DNA of 64,000 nt from Prado023 sp963753075 (GCA_963753075.1 CAVWAR010000017.1:434001-498000), one strand, 5' to 3'; shown: positions 24,239 to 34,793, counted from the first letter of the stretch. Numbers and translations: made by a program. The notes: a model not told the origin generated them from the letters alone.

Positions 24239-26951
24239 GTGACCCCCACGAAGCCGGCCCGTCCCCGCCTCCTGCTGCTCGATGGGCACTCGTTGGCCTA
24301 TCGGGCCTTCTACGCACTGCCGGTCGAGAACTTCTCGACGACCACTGGTCAGCCCACCAATGCGGTCTACGGGTTCACCTCGATGCTGATCAACACGCTG
24401 CGCGACGAGGCGCCGACACATGTGGCGGTGGCCTTCGACGTGTCGCGCCAGACGTTCCGAACCGAGCGGTTCCCCGAGTACAAGGCCAACCGGGCCAGCT
24501 CCCCGGAGCCCTTCCGTGGCCAGGTCGCGCTGATCCAGGAGGTGCTCGGCGCCCTGCGGATCCCCGCGCTCCAGGTGGACGGCTACGAGGCGGACGACAT
24601 CCTTGCGACCCTGGCTCGCCAAGCGGGGGAGGAGGGCTTCGAGACGCTGATCATCTCCGGTGACCGCGACGCGTTCCAGCTGATCGACGACGACACCACC
24701 GTGCTGTACCCGCGCAAGGGGGTCTCGGACCTGGCTCGGATGACGCCCGAGGCCGTGCTGGCGAAGTACGGCCTGACGCCGGACCAGTACCCGGACTTCG
24801 CGGCACTGCGCGGTGACCCCAGTGACAACCTGCCGTCGGTGCCCAGCGTCGGGGAGAAGACGGCGACGAAGTGGATCAGCCAGTACGGCAGCCTCGGCGA
24901 GCTGATCAGCCACGCCGACGAGGTGCGGGGCAAGGTGGGGGAGGCGCTTCGGTCGCACATCGGCCAGATCGAGACCAACCGCGCGCTGACCGAGCTGGTC
25001 AGCGACGTCCCGCTGCCTGTTGGGCTGGCGGACACCGAGCGGCAGGACTTCGAGCGGTCCGAGGTCCACGAGGTCTTCGATGCCCTGCAGTTCCGGGTGC
25101 TGCGGGAGCGGTTGTTCGAGACGTTCCCCGGCGCGGACGGTGCTGACGGTGCGGCGGGTGGCCCGGCGGTGCTGGGGTCCGGCGCGCAGGCGCAGCCTCC
25201 GGTCAGGGTCGCGGCCGCCGGGGGAGGTGGCCGGTTGGCTGGATGCCGCAGGTTCGCCCGTTTCCGTCTCGGTGCGCGGCACGTGGGGTGGGGGCACCGG
25301 CGAGGTCTCCGCTGTGGGGCTCGCCGCCGAGCAGGGCGACACCCTCGTGGTCGACCTCGATGGTCTGGCCATCACGGACGACGAGGTCCTGGCCGGATGG
25401 TTCGCCGATGGATCCGTGGGCAAGGTCCTCCACGACGCCAACGGGCCGATGCTCGCGCTGGCGGCCCGCGGGTGGCCGCTGCGTGGCCTCGTAGGTGACA
25501 CGGCACTGTCCGCCTACGTGGTCCTGCCCGGCCAGCGCAGCTTCGACCTCGCAGACCTGGTCCCGCGGTTCCTGCACCGCGACCTGCCCTCGGCGAGCGC
25601 CCAGCAGGACCAGCTCAGCCTGGATGGTGTCGTCGAGGCTGAGGCCCTCGAGCAGGTGGGCATCCTGGCCCGGGCAACCCTCGACCTGCACGAGGTGCTG
25701 CTCACCGAGGTGGCCCGCCGGGGCGGTGCGGGGCTGCTGGCCGACGTCGAGCTGCCGCTGGTGTCCCTGATCGTGGACATGGAGTCCACCGGGATCGCCG
25801 TGGACGTCGGGCTCCTGACCGAGCTGGAGGCCGAGTTCGCTGGCGAGGTCCGGGCCGCTCAGGAGGATGCCCACGACATCGTCGGCCGTGAGTTCAACCT
25901 CGGATCGCCCAAGCAGCTCCAGGAGGTGCTGTTCGACGAGCTGGGCCTGCCCAAGACCAAGCGGATCAAGACCGGGTACACCACCGACGCCGAGGCGCTC
26001 AACGGCCTGTACGCCAGCACGGCACACCCGGTGCTCGAGGCTCTCCTGCGGTTCCGGGACTCCTCGCGGCTCCGGCAGACGGTGGCCGGGCTCATCCCGC
26101 TCGCGGACTCCGAGGGCCGGGTGCACACCACGTTCAACCAGATGGTGGCCGCGACCGGCCGGCTGTCGAGCACCGATCCGAACCTGCAGAACATCCCGGT
26201 GCGGACCCCCGCCGGCCGTCGGATCCGTGAGGCGTTCGTCGTCGGGCGCGGCTACGAGTCGCTGATGACTGCGGACTACTCGCAGATCGAGATGCGGATC
26301 ATGGCCCACCTGTGTGGCGATGAGTCGCTGATCGAGGCGTTCATGTCCGGGGAGGACCTGCACACCACTGTGGCCGCACGGGTGTTCGGCGTCGCGCCAC
26401 CGGCGGTGGACCCGGAGATGCGCCGAAAGATCAAGGCGATGTCCTACGGGCTGGCCTACGGGTTGTCCGCGTTCGGGCTGTCCCAGCAGCTCGGCATCGA
26501 CCCGGGGGAGGCCCGGCGCCTGATGGATGAGTACTTCGAGCGTTTCGGGGGCGTGCGCGACTACCTCGCGAGCGTCGTCGAGCAGGCCAGGCTGACTGGA
26601 TACACCGAGACGTTGCTGGGGCGCCGCCGGTACCTGCCGGATCTGACCAGCGACAACCGGCAACGTCGCGAGATGGCCGAGCGGATGGCGCTCAACGCCC
26701 CGATCCAGGGATCTGCCGCCGACATCATCAAGGTGGCCATGCTGCGCGCCGACGACGCTATTGCGGAGGCTGGGCTGACGTCGCGGGTGCTGCTCCAGGT
26801 CCACGATGAGCTCGTCCTCGAGGTCGCTCCCGGAGAGGTCGACCAGGTCACCGATCTGGTGCGTTCGGCGATGTCCGGGGCGGTTGACCTCGCGGTGCCC
26901 CTCGATGTGTCGATCGGCATCGGTCGGTCCTGGCAGGCCGCGGCGCACTAG
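24239..26951 (+). CDS. polA: DNA polymerase I (frameshifted near 25220)
   Basis: This replication and repair polymerase also carries 5' nuclease activity. Residues 1-~300 form the 5' nuclease (LLLLDGHSLAYRAFYALP, DGYEADDILATLA, SGDRDAFQLI, DPSDNLPSVPSVGEKTA). The middle is a degenerate 3'-5' exonuclease-like domain without the usual acidic active-site motif. The C-terminal polymerase has motif A TADYSQIEMRIMAH, motif B RRKIKAMSYGLAYGLS and motif C LLQVHDELVLE. The frame shifts +1 within or near the five-G run at 25220-25224; removing one G gives AAGEVAGWLDAAG and a ~903-residue protein of normal length. An error is likelier than a lesion, since the whole downstream polymerase is intact. The start GTG 24239 follows a G-rich repeat. 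Confidence 0.93.
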
Positions 26952-26998
26952 TCGGATACTGTCGCCGCAGGATCGGTCGTGGAGGAGGTGGGCAGGGC

Positions 26999-28039
26999 GT
27001 GGCGTTGTCCCTGTCGGGGGCGTGGGCTCGATGGCTGACGCGACTCGCCCTCGTGCTCGGGTTGCTCCTGCTCGTCGCTGCGCCCCTGATGCGCTTCTGG
27101 GTCACACCCGTGCTCGCCCAGTCCCCGGCGGTGCCGGGCGGGGACGGGTTCGTCACCCACGTGAGCACCGGGACGATCTCCACCCTGTTCGACCTTGGCA
27201 GCGCTGAGGCGGAGGCCGCGGACTCCATCGAGGTGACTCGGACGGAGTCGACACGGGGCTCGGCCGAGGGCGCGCAGCAGGCTGCCGCGGATGGTGCCAA
27301 CGCCGCCGTGACCGACACGACCGACAGCACTGTCACGATCGACGGACGAGTTGTGGCCGAGTCGGCCTACCGGCTCGCCGCCGACCGCAGCACCCAGGCC
27401 CTGATCGACTGCTGCGACGTCGCAGTGGACGGCGTCCAGGTGCCGATGGAGGGTGCCGGCAGCCCGCTGCGGCTCCCGTGGTTCACCCCGGCCGAGACCT
27501 ACCCGTACTTCGACCTCACCCTGCTGATGCCGGTGGAGATGGCCTACATCGGCTTCGAGGACGTGGGCGGGGTCGCGGCTGCGAAGTTCCAGCAGGCGAC
27601 GCCCGCGACGCCGATCGGAACGGTGCAGGCACCCGGCCAACTGGTCGGTTCCGAGCTGCCCACTGTGCCGCTGACCCGCACGCATGTCATGAACCGTACG
27701 CTCTGGGTGGATCCGACCACCGGGATCATCCTGCGCAAGGTCGAGCGAATCCGTGAGGCGCTGCGCGACGCCGGCGGCCGGGACGTCGTGACGCTCCTGG
27801 CGATGACTACCGCGAGCACGCCCGAGCAGGTGGATGCGCTTGTTGCCCAGGCTGAGGAGGAGGCGCTCCCGGTGCTCTGGGCGTACTCCTACGGCCCAGC
27901 CCTCGCCCTGGCCGTGGGCCTCCTGCTTGTGGCCCTGGGGACGATCGGGACGATCATGCGCACCCGGGCCGCGCGCGCCGAGCAGGACTTCCCCGATGAG
28001 CTGGCGTCCTTCGACGACCTCAAGGAGGTCTTCGACTGA
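26999..28039 (+). CDS. DUF3068 (PorA-family) membrane-anchored secreted protein
   Basis: This 346-residue protein has an N-terminal helix (about residues 11-33) and a C-terminal helix (about 297-320) enclosing an external domain. Family-like segments are WFTPAETYPYFDLTLLMP and TLWVDPTTGIILRKVERI, resembling DUF3068 proteins that are specific to actinobacteria. The short C-terminal tail is acidic and cytoplasmic. Biochemical function is unknown; some members have been described as PorA-like. The start is GTG 26999. It opens the accessory surface block between polA and rpsA. Confidence 0.7.
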   Translation: MALSLSGAWARWLTRLALVLGLLLLVAAPLMRFWVTPVLAQSPAVPGGDGFVTHVSTGTISTLFDLGSAEAEAADSIEVTRTESTRGSAEGAQQAAADGANAAVTDTTDSTVTIDGRVVAESAYRLAADRSTQALIDCCDVAVDGVQVPMEGAGSPLRLPWFTPAETYPYFDLTLLMPVEMAYIGFEDVGGVAAAKFQQATPATPIGTVQAPGQLVGSELPTVPLTRTHVMNRTLWVDPTTGIILRKVERIREALRDAGGRDVVTLLAMTTASTPEQVDALVAQAEEEALPVLWAYSYGPALALAVGLLLVALGTIGTIMRTRAARAEQDFPDELASFDDLKEVFD

Positions 28040-28123
28040 GCCGCTGCGGGGCCACGAACCGGCTGGCCGGGAGGGCGTGGGGGAGCACATGCGCGAAAGG
28101 TGGACGGCTGGCACAATTCAGAC

Positions 28124-29557
28124 GTGATCCGACCGGGGGTGCGTGCCGTGGTGGCCGCCGCGGCATTCACGCTTCTGGTCGGCTGTTCGGCCGACTCCGG
28201 CGCCAGCACCCCCGATGCCGGCGAGGACTCCCAATCGGGCGTCGCGGCGCCCGAAGCGGTCCCGTTCACGGACTGCGCAGAGGCCTGCGAGGGCGAGATC
28301 GACGGGGCCAAGTACCGGATCCTGCTGCCGACTGAATGGAACGGCACCCTGCTCCTGTACTCCCATGGCTACCGGGCCCCGGATCCGGTGGCCCCGGACT
28401 TCACGGTCGGAAGCACCCGTGCCGAGCCGTCGCCGGGATACAACGACGGTGGCGTCCCGCTGGCCCGCAACCTGCTCAGCGAGGGCTACGCACTGGCAGG
28501 TTCGGGCTGGGCCAGCAACGGGTGGGCGGTCGACGACGGGGTCAGGGCCAACACCGACCTGTACGAGTTCTTCAGCGACACCGTGGGCACGCCCGAGCGC
28601 GTGTATGCCTGGGGGGACTCCCTCGGTGGGCTGGTCACGATGGAGACCGTCGAGGCGAACCCGGACTGGGTCAGCGGGGCGGCACCGCTCTGCGGGGTGG
28701 TCGGCGGGATCGTGCCGAACATGGACCTGGCCCTCGACGTGGCGTACGGCGTGCGCGAGCTGATCGACCCGTCCCTCCAACTCACCGGGTACTCCTCGGC
28801 CCGCGCCGCGAGCTCGGAGCTCGTGTCCGCAGGTGGCAAGGTGCGCGACGCGGCAGCCTCGAAGAAGCAGCAGGCCGACGTGCTGGCCCTCGCGTTGCTC
28901 GCCGACGCGCGGCTCCAGACCAAGTCGCAGGACGGCAGCACGGTGGACAGCCAGGTGCTCGCTGCGACTGAGGCAGCCCTGATCGCCCTGCGGTTCGGGA
29001 CCGCCGCCCGGTACGACATCGAGCAGCGCTTCGGGGGCAACATCTCGGACAACACCGACACCGACTACGCCTCGCGGTTCTCCGACGAGGACCGCGCGCT
29101 GCTCGACGAGCTGGGTGGGCCGGGTACCGCGAAGCGGATCATCGCCGAGCTGGTGGACGGACAGCGCGAGGCTGCCGACCGCGCGGCGGTGAAGGCCGCC
29201 CGGAAGACCGGCGGTGAGCCCTCGGGCACGATCGAGGTGCCGACCATCACCCTGCACACAGCTGCCGATCCGTTGGTGGCGGTGCAGAACCAGACCCTGC
29301 TCCGCGAGGCATCGGGCGCGACCGAGGACCTGGTCCAGCTCTACACCGTCGCTCCCGACACCTACCCTGCCGAGCCGGGGGCGCCGTACGGTGCCGGCCA
29401 CTGCGACTTCACCCCGGACTCCCGGGTGGGCATGATCGACCTGCTCGACCAGTGGGTGCGCGGCGGTCAGGCGCCGACCGAGGCGGCCATCGTGGACGCG
29501 CTGGGAGCGGAATCGGGATACGACCCGACCTACGAGCCGGGCCCCTGGCCCGAGTAG
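28124..29557 (+). CDS. Lipoprotein alpha/beta hydrolase (copy 1)
   Basis: The 477-residue protein has a signal peptide with lipobox LVGC (Cys about residue 21), a Ser/Asp-rich tether, and an alpha/beta hydrolase fold: WNGTLLLYSHGY (oxyanion HG), the nucleophile elbow YAWGDSLGGLV and the late His in GAGHCDFTPDSR. A helical insert of about 150 residues between elbow and His probably forms a lid. Substrate is unknown; a secreted esterase or peptidase are both possible. It is a tandem paralogue of the next gene (shared EWNGTLL, SLGGL, PNMDLALD, GAGHC). Start chosen at GTG 28124 because it gives a compact signal peptide. Confidence 0.75.
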   Translation: MIRPGVRAVVAAAAFTLLVGCSADSGASTPDAGEDSQSGVAAPEAVPFTDCAEACEGEIDGAKYRILLPTEWNGTLLLYSHGYRAPDPVAPDFTVGSTRAEPSPGYNDGGVPLARNLLSEGYALAGSGWASNGWAVDDGVRANTDLYEFFSDTVGTPERVYAWGDSLGGLVTMETVEANPDWVSGAAPLCGVVGGIVPNMDLALDVAYGVRELIDPSLQLTGYSSARAASSELVSAGGKVRDAAASKKQQADVLALALLADARLQTKSQDGSTVDSQVLAATEAALIALRFGTAARYDIEQRFGGNISDNTDTDYASRFSDEDRALLDELGGPGTAKRIIAELVDGQREAADRAAVKAARKTGGEPSGTIEVPTITLHTAADPLVAVQNQTLLREASGATEDLVQLYTVAPDTYPAEPGAPYGAGHCDFTPDSRVGMIDLLDQWVRGGQAPTEAAIVDALGAESGYDPTYEPGPWPE

Positions 29558-29642
29558 GTGTGCTGGTCACGGCTGAGGCGAGTCCAGCCTTGCACGCGGT
29601 GTCCGGCCTCAACTGCGGCACGCCTGTGCGAGGATTCGAGCC

Positions 29643-31181
29643 GTGCGCGCTTCCCGGATGGCAGTTCCCGTGCTCGTGCTCGGCCTGGCGCTGGCCGGCT
29701 GCACCGGCAGCTCACAGGAGGACGAGACCCCGTCATCGTCAGGCCTCCCCACGGGTGATCCCACCGATGAATCCCAGGACGTTGCCTTCACCCCGTGCGG
29801 CTCGGGTGGGTTCGCGTGCGCCGGTGACATCGATGGCGCGCCGTATGACATCCGGCTCCCCGAGACCTGGAACGGCACCCTGCTGATCTACAGCCATGGG
29901 TTGCTCCCGGTGGACGCGATCGATGCCGACGCGCCGGCGTTCGAGCCGGTTGCCGAGGTCGCGCCCGGCACAGCAGCCGGCATCGATGCGGTCGCCGACG
30001 CACTGCTCGAGGAGGGCTACGCACTGGCTGGGGCGGGCGCGGAGGATGGCGGGTGGGTGATCGAGGAGACCATCGAATCCGTCGCGACGATCCGCGAGGC
30101 ATTCGTGACGAACATCGGGGTGCCGAACCGCATCTACACCTGGGGCCAGTCCCTCGGTGGGCTTGCTGCGCTGCGGTCCGGTCAGGACAACGACTGGGTC
30201 TCCGGCTCAGCCTCGATGTGTGGTCTGCTCGGCGGCCTCAACCCCAACATGGACCTTGCGCTCGACGCCGCGGTCGGGGTGAAGGCCCTGCTGGCCCCCA
30301 AGCTGACGCTGACCGGCTTCACATCCGTGGAAGACGCCCGTGCCGAGTACGAGCGCGCCATGACCGCGGTGCGGGAGGCCGCCGAGGACCCCACCGGCGC
30401 GGGCCTGGCGACGCTGCAGGTGATCGCCGCCGTCGCGGAGATCCCGACTCAGACCCGGACGTCGGCCGGCGTCACCCAGGATCAACTGCGGGAGGCACTC
30501 GTGGAGAACCTCGGCCGGGTCCTGGCTCGGAGCACCCTCGAGCGTTTCCGCATCGAGCAGCAGTACGGAGGCAACCCCAGCACGAACGTCGGCGTCAACT
30601 ACGGTGCACGCGTCACGGCGGACGAGGCGGCTGAGATCGATGAGGTGTACGGCGCCCTGACGACGCTCACGCTTGTGCGCCAGATGGCTGCCCTGCCTGC
30701 TGTCGAGGCCGATCCGCAGGCACGGGCCGATGCTCAGGTCCAGTACCCACTGCCTGCTGCGCTGAGCAAGCCGAACCTCACGATGCACACGTCCGTGGAC
30801 CCCGCCGCGATTCTGGCCAACGAGACCGTCTACGGCACGTGGGCCGCGCAGGCCAGTGGGGAGGACATCCGCTGGCTGAACATCAACGTGTCCTCGCCTC
30901 CGGCCAGGTATCCCGAGAGCGGCGTCGCGCCCTCCGGGGCCGGGCACTGCGCCTTCACCGGCCAGTCGATCGTTGGCGGGGTCCACATCCTCGACGACTG
31001 GGTGCGCCTCGGGCGCTTCCCGTCGTGGGTCGGAAACGAAGTCGCGTTCGGCGAGGGCAGCGGCTTCTCCGGGCCCAGCCCGTTACCGGCGTGGCCGCCG
31101 GGCCCCACCACGCTGGCCCTGATCGCCCCTGATCCGACCGCCTCGGAATCACCTGATGGGGGACCGAGCCCGTCGCCGTGA
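29643..31181 (+). CDS. Lipoprotein alpha/beta hydrolase (copy 2)
   Basis: This 512-residue paralogue of the preceding gene has lipobox LAGC (Cys about 20), ETWNGTLLIYSHGL, the elbow TWGQSLGGLAAL (Gly-Gln-Ser-Leu-Gly in place of Gly-Asp-Ser), LNPNMDLALDA and the late GAGHCAF. It differs from copy 1 by a longer Pro/Ser-rich C-terminus. Divergence between copies is high enough that the duplication is old. Both are expected on the outer face of the membrane. The 85-base gap to copy 1 has no terminator, so they may be co-transcribed. No specific activity can be assigned. Confidence 0.75.
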   Translation: MRASRMAVPVLVLGLALAGCTGSSQEDETPSSSGLPTGDPTDESQDVAFTPCGSGGFACAGDIDGAPYDIRLPETWNGTLLIYSHGLLPVDAIDADAPAFEPVAEVAPGTAAGIDAVADALLEEGYALAGAGAEDGGWVIEETIESVATIREAFVTNIGVPNRIYTWGQSLGGLAALRSGQDNDWVSGSASMCGLLGGLNPNMDLALDAAVGVKALLAPKLTLTGFTSVEDARAEYERAMTAVREAAEDPTGAGLATLQVIAAVAEIPTQTRTSAGVTQDQLREALVENLGRVLARSTLERFRIEQQYGGNPSTNVGVNYGARVTADEAAEIDEVYGALTTLTLVRQMAALPAVEADPQARADAQVQYPLPAALSKPNLTMHTSVDPAAILANETVYGTWAAQASGEDIRWLNINVSSPPARYPESGVAPSGAGHCAFTGQSIVGGVHILDDWVRLGRFPSWVGNEVAFGEGSGFSGPSPLPAWPPGPTTLALIAPDPTASESPDGGPSPSP

Positions 31182-31515
31182 ACGGAATCGGCGGCATCCG
31201 GCGCACGACTGGTGACCAAGGTCCCACCGTGTGCGGTGTGCGAGAGGCTGGAAATGGACGCAAATGCGGCATGTGTGCCGGGCGAATCGGATTTGTCTGA
31301 CTATTCGCCTGGTGTCTTTGGTCCCGGGCGAAGCGTCCAAATCCCGGAGCGGAGATTCCCACCGGTGGTCACTTGCCCAGTCGGTGTCGCGCAAACGGGT
31401 GAAGCGACCTGTTCGATACCCCTTCGGGCAATTTGACCTGCTTGAATGACAGACAGTCACGGCGCCTACCCCCATTCGGGTGACGTGTCGCATGTCACGC
31501 TGACCAGGAGGACAC
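31182..31515 (+). other. 334-base non-coding region upstream of the membrane/heptad-repeat operon
   Basis: No convincing gene; small open frames lack ribosome sites and family resemblance. Base composition is visibly less GC-rich than in neighbouring genes around 31250-31330 and 31395-31450. A weak 7-bp inverted repeat (31281-31287 with 31303-31309) and a well-formed dyad at 31480-31498 are present. It probably holds the promoter of the operon starting at 31516. Confidence 0.6.
31480..31498. promoter_or_regulatory. Dyad-symmetric candidate operator before the membrane/heptad-repeat operon
   Basis: GTGACGTG-TCG-CATGTCAC: 8-base arms with 7 of 8 positions complementary and a 3-base centre, ending 17 bases before ATG 31516 and just upstream of the AGGAGGA ribosome site. 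It fits a homodimeric repressor site; the regulator is unknown. Confidence 0.4.
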
Positions 31516-32064
31516 ATGAAGCGGACGCTATTCGGTGGATTTGCACTTGCGATTGTTGCGTTCGCGGCGGTGTACATCGGTGATGCCTTGAAGCTTGGAC
31601 TGCCCAACCCGCTGCTGGGCGTGCCAGTCGGTGGAGTGCTGGCCCTCGCGCCAGGAGGGCAGAAGCTGGGCCGGTACATCGGGTTCCTCATAGGTGTCCT
31701 GATCGCCCTCATCGGAACCGCCATCAACGCGCAGTTCATGCCCTCGAGCAGCAGTGGCGTGGCCGTCACGGCTGCGCTGACCCTGGTCCTGGTGACTGGT
31801 GCTGCAGCCCTGTCCATCGGGCGGATGCCGCTGTGGTCGCTTCTCCTGGGTGTCGGTGGGTTCGCGGGCGCCTATGACTACGTCTACAACGACGCGCCGT
31901 ACAACTTCCTGAGCACCTCCACCCTGGCGCTGGGAACGTTCATGGTCCTGGCCAACCTCGGGTACCTGACCGGCTTCGTGGTCGACTGGCTGTTCCCGGA
32001 GGAGTCCGACGAGGCTGAACCAGAAGAAGTGATGGAATCTGAGACCGTGGGGAGTGAGATCTGA
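31516..32064 (+). CDS. Small polytopic membrane protein, partner of the heptad-repeat protein
   Basis: This 182-residue protein has about four or five hydrophobic helices (around residues 5-24, 55-75, 78-98, 105-120 and 133-160) and an acidic C-terminal tail (SDEAEPEEVMESE). I recognise no family. It has an ideal ribosome site (CCAGGAGGAC), and its TGA overlaps the ATG of the 905-residue heptad-repeat gene, so the two are translationally coupled and may form one complex in the envelope. Confidence 0.65.
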   Translation: MKRTLFGGFALAIVAFAAVYIGDALKLGLPNPLLGVPVGGVLALAPGGQKLGRYIGFLIGVLIALIGTAINAQFMPSSSSGVAVTAALTLVLVTGAAALSIGRMPLWSLLLGVGGFAGAYDYVYNDAPYNFLSTSTLALGTFMVLANLGYLTGFVVDWLFPEESDEAEPEEVMESETVGSEI

Positions 32065-34782
32065 TGGCGCGCAAGAACGTCATTCGCGCGCTGGCCGCAA
32101 GCGCTGGCGTGCTGCTCGTGGCAGGGGCCGCGGGTCCGGGGGCCGCCGCGGTCACGATGGAGGACTCCGGCGACGTCCAGGTCACCGTGCGCAAGACCGT
32201 TCTGCAGACCGCAACGGCGGAGGGCGAGGTCCTCACCGTCTCGGATGTACACGCAGGTCTCGGCGGTCGGGAACGGCACCAAGACCGTACTCGTCCCGGT
32301 GGGTACCACCAGCAACCGCAACCTCAACGAGTTCGGCCCGTTCCCGATGGAGGGGGAGTCGATCCAGTTCGACCTCACCGTCGACGGCGGGGACGAGCAG
32401 CGCACACTCACCGACGCGGAGATCAACCCGATGGAGGTGTCGGTCAGGGTCATGCTCGACGGGGTGGAGATCCAGCCCGATGACGTGGTCGGAGCCAGCG
32501 GTGTACTGGACGTGGAATACACGGTTCGCAACACGACCGCGACTACGGATTCCGTCACGTTCACCGACGTCGAGGGCACCGAGATCACCGAGGACGTGGA
32601 GACCGCTGACCCGTTCGTCGGGTCGCTGGACGTGACCCTGCCCAAGGGCTTCAACGAGGTGACCGCACCAGGTGCCACGATCGCCGGCAACGGCCAGAAC
32701 CAGACGTCCCTGGGCTACTCGTTCGTCCTGTTCCCGCCGCTGGGTGCGACCGAGGCGACGGTTGGCTACCAGGCGCGCATCACCGATGGTGTGATGCCGC
32801 CCGCGGACTTCGCCTTCCTGCCGATCGTGCCGTTCGACAACAGCACGATCGCCGGAACTGCGGAGGCCTACAAGGGCGGGGCCGCGGTGGGTGCCCAGAT
32901 CTTCGGCGCCGGCCAGGAGATCGGCGAGAACCTGCTGAAGCTCCAGGACGGCGCGGGCCAGCTCGTGGCCGGTCTCGGTCAGCTGTCCGCAGGTGCGGTC
33001 CAGATCTCCGATGGCTTGGTCAACACGGCCGCGCCGGGAGCTGCGGCCCTCGCCGAGGGTTCGGCGCAGGTCTCCGATGGCCTGGGTGATCTGAACGCTC
33101 AGATCCCGGCCCTCGCACAGGGCACTTCCGACTTGGACGACGGCGCCAACCTGGTCTCCGACGGACTGAACGAGTTGAACAGCCAGGTCCCCGGACTGGA
33201 GGACGGCGCCGAGCAGCTCGACGATGGCGCCCAGTTGCTCTCCGGTGGGTTGAACCAGCTGAACGCACAGGTGCCCGCGCTCGAGGACGGCGCCGAGCAG
33301 CTCGACGATGGCGCACAGCAGCTGTCCGGCGGGTTGAACCAGCTCAACGGCCAGGTGCCCGCGCTGGAGAGTGGGGCGGCGGACTTGGATGCGGGGGCTC
33401 AGCAGCTCGCGGCCGGGATGGTCGACCTCACTGCGGGGCTGGAGCAACTCGCTGATCCCGCGGCCGGCATCCCCGCCGCAGCCGAGGGCGCGAAGGCTCT
33501 GGCGGCCGGTGCCGAGGGGCTTTCCGCAGGTATGGCAGACCTGGTCGCTGGGCTCGCCGCCGCAGGTACCGGGGCAACTGACCTGGCTGATGGCCTCCCG
33601 ATCGCCAAGGGTGGTGTTGATCAGGTGAAGGATGGCCTGGACACCGCCGTCTCGACCGGGATCCCGCAGTTGCAGGGAGGCGTGGCTGTAGCCGCGGCGA
33701 CCCCGGGGTGCACGGGAGACGCAACCTGTACCGGAGCACTGGGCCAGGTGAGTGGCGGGCTGGACTTGCTGCTGGACGAGACTGCGCTCGCCGCCGGTGG
33801 GCTCGGACAGGTGAGCGCCGGTCTGGCCGACGCTATCGTCGGAGCTGATGCACTGGCCGCCGGGATCAATCAGCAGTTGCTGCCCGGTGCCCAACAGCTC
33901 CAAGCTGGCGTTGACGGCCAGCTGGTGCCGGGTCTGGACCAACTGGTCGGCGGGTTGACCGCGGCCTCGGCGGGAATCACCCAGGCGTTGGGGGGCTCCC
34001 AGCAGCTGACGGCCGGCGCGGAGCTGCTCGCTGACGGCACAGCAGCCCTGGACGCCCAGGTTCCCGCGCTGGCAGCGGGCGTCAATCAGCTCGCCACTGG
34101 CGCTGGCGACCTGGCCGACGGAACGGCAGCGCTGAACGCCCAGGTGCCGACACTCGCAGCCGGCGTCGACCAGCTCGCCGCTGGTGCGGGCGACCTGGCG
34201 GACGGGACCGAGGCGCTCAACGAGTCGGTGCCGACACTCGCAGCCGGCGTCAGCGCACTCGCCGCTGGCGGCGACACGCTGGCTGACGGCACCGGCGAGC
34301 TCAATTCCAAGGTGCCGGCGCTGGCTGACGGCGTCGAGCAGCTGGACGAGGGCGCCGCGACGGTGGCCGAGGGCAACCAGACGCTGTCCGACGGTCTCGG
34401 CGATGCCGCCGACGGTTCCGAGCAGTTGGTTGACGGCCTTGCCTCCGCAGAGCCCGGTGGCGCCCAGCTCGAGCAGGGTGCCGGTGACCTCAAGGAGCAG
34501 GGAGCCGACGAGCTTGCCAAGACCGGCAAGGAGGCGCAGCTCGGCTACGCCGTGGACGTCGCCCAGCTCGAGGCCGCCCAGCAGGCCGGTCTCGAAGGTG
34601 CGGGCATCCCGTTCGGCGAGGCAACGGGCACCGACACCGTCACCACGGCGGCTGTGCAGATGCAGCTGGCTGGGATCGCTCCGGAGACAACGGACGACGC
34701 CCTGAAGATCGGTCTCGGGATCCTGCTCATCGTTGCTGCCGGCGGAGCTGCCTTCTTCGCGACTCGGAAGGCTTCGGCCTAG
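32064..34782 (+). CDS. Large secreted heptad-repeat (xxxLxxG) membrane-anchored protein (frameshifted near 32244)
   Basis: After removing one extra G at 32243-32244 the product is ~905 residues. It has a signal peptide (about 1-30), a beta-rich region of ~220 residues (QVTVRKTVLQTATAEG, GVLDVEYTVRNTT), then more than 400 residues of heptads of the form Leu-x-x-Gly organised into 28-residue units containing QVPALxxGAxQL. A C-terminal helix (IGLGILLIVAAGGAAFFA) and short basic tail follow. Similar Leu-x-x-Gly heptads occur in the ectodomains of YhgE/Pip-type and some MmpL-type proteins, but here the multi-helix membrane part is absent and may be supplied by the coupled small protein. Function unknown; a long envelope-spanning stalk is plausible. 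Confidence 0.7.
33199..34290 (+). repeat. 84-bp tandem repeats within the heptad-repeat gene
   Basis: Near-identical 84-base units encode four heptads each. The clearest pairs start at 33199/33283 and at 34111/34195. Conservation at the DNA level indicates recent expansion by duplication. Confidence 0.65.
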
Positions 34783-34793
34783 TCAGCGGCGGC

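Noticed and set aside
31212..31449. Small plus-strand open frames in the 31182-31515 gap
   Set aside because: No ribosome site, no conserved composition, and frames overlap each other; the region is better explained as a promoter region.
32800..34500. Phage tail-fibre or tape-measure gene
   Set aside because: The heptad repeats have a Leu-x-x-Gly pattern with a signal peptide and C-terminal membrane anchor, and no phage genes surround it.
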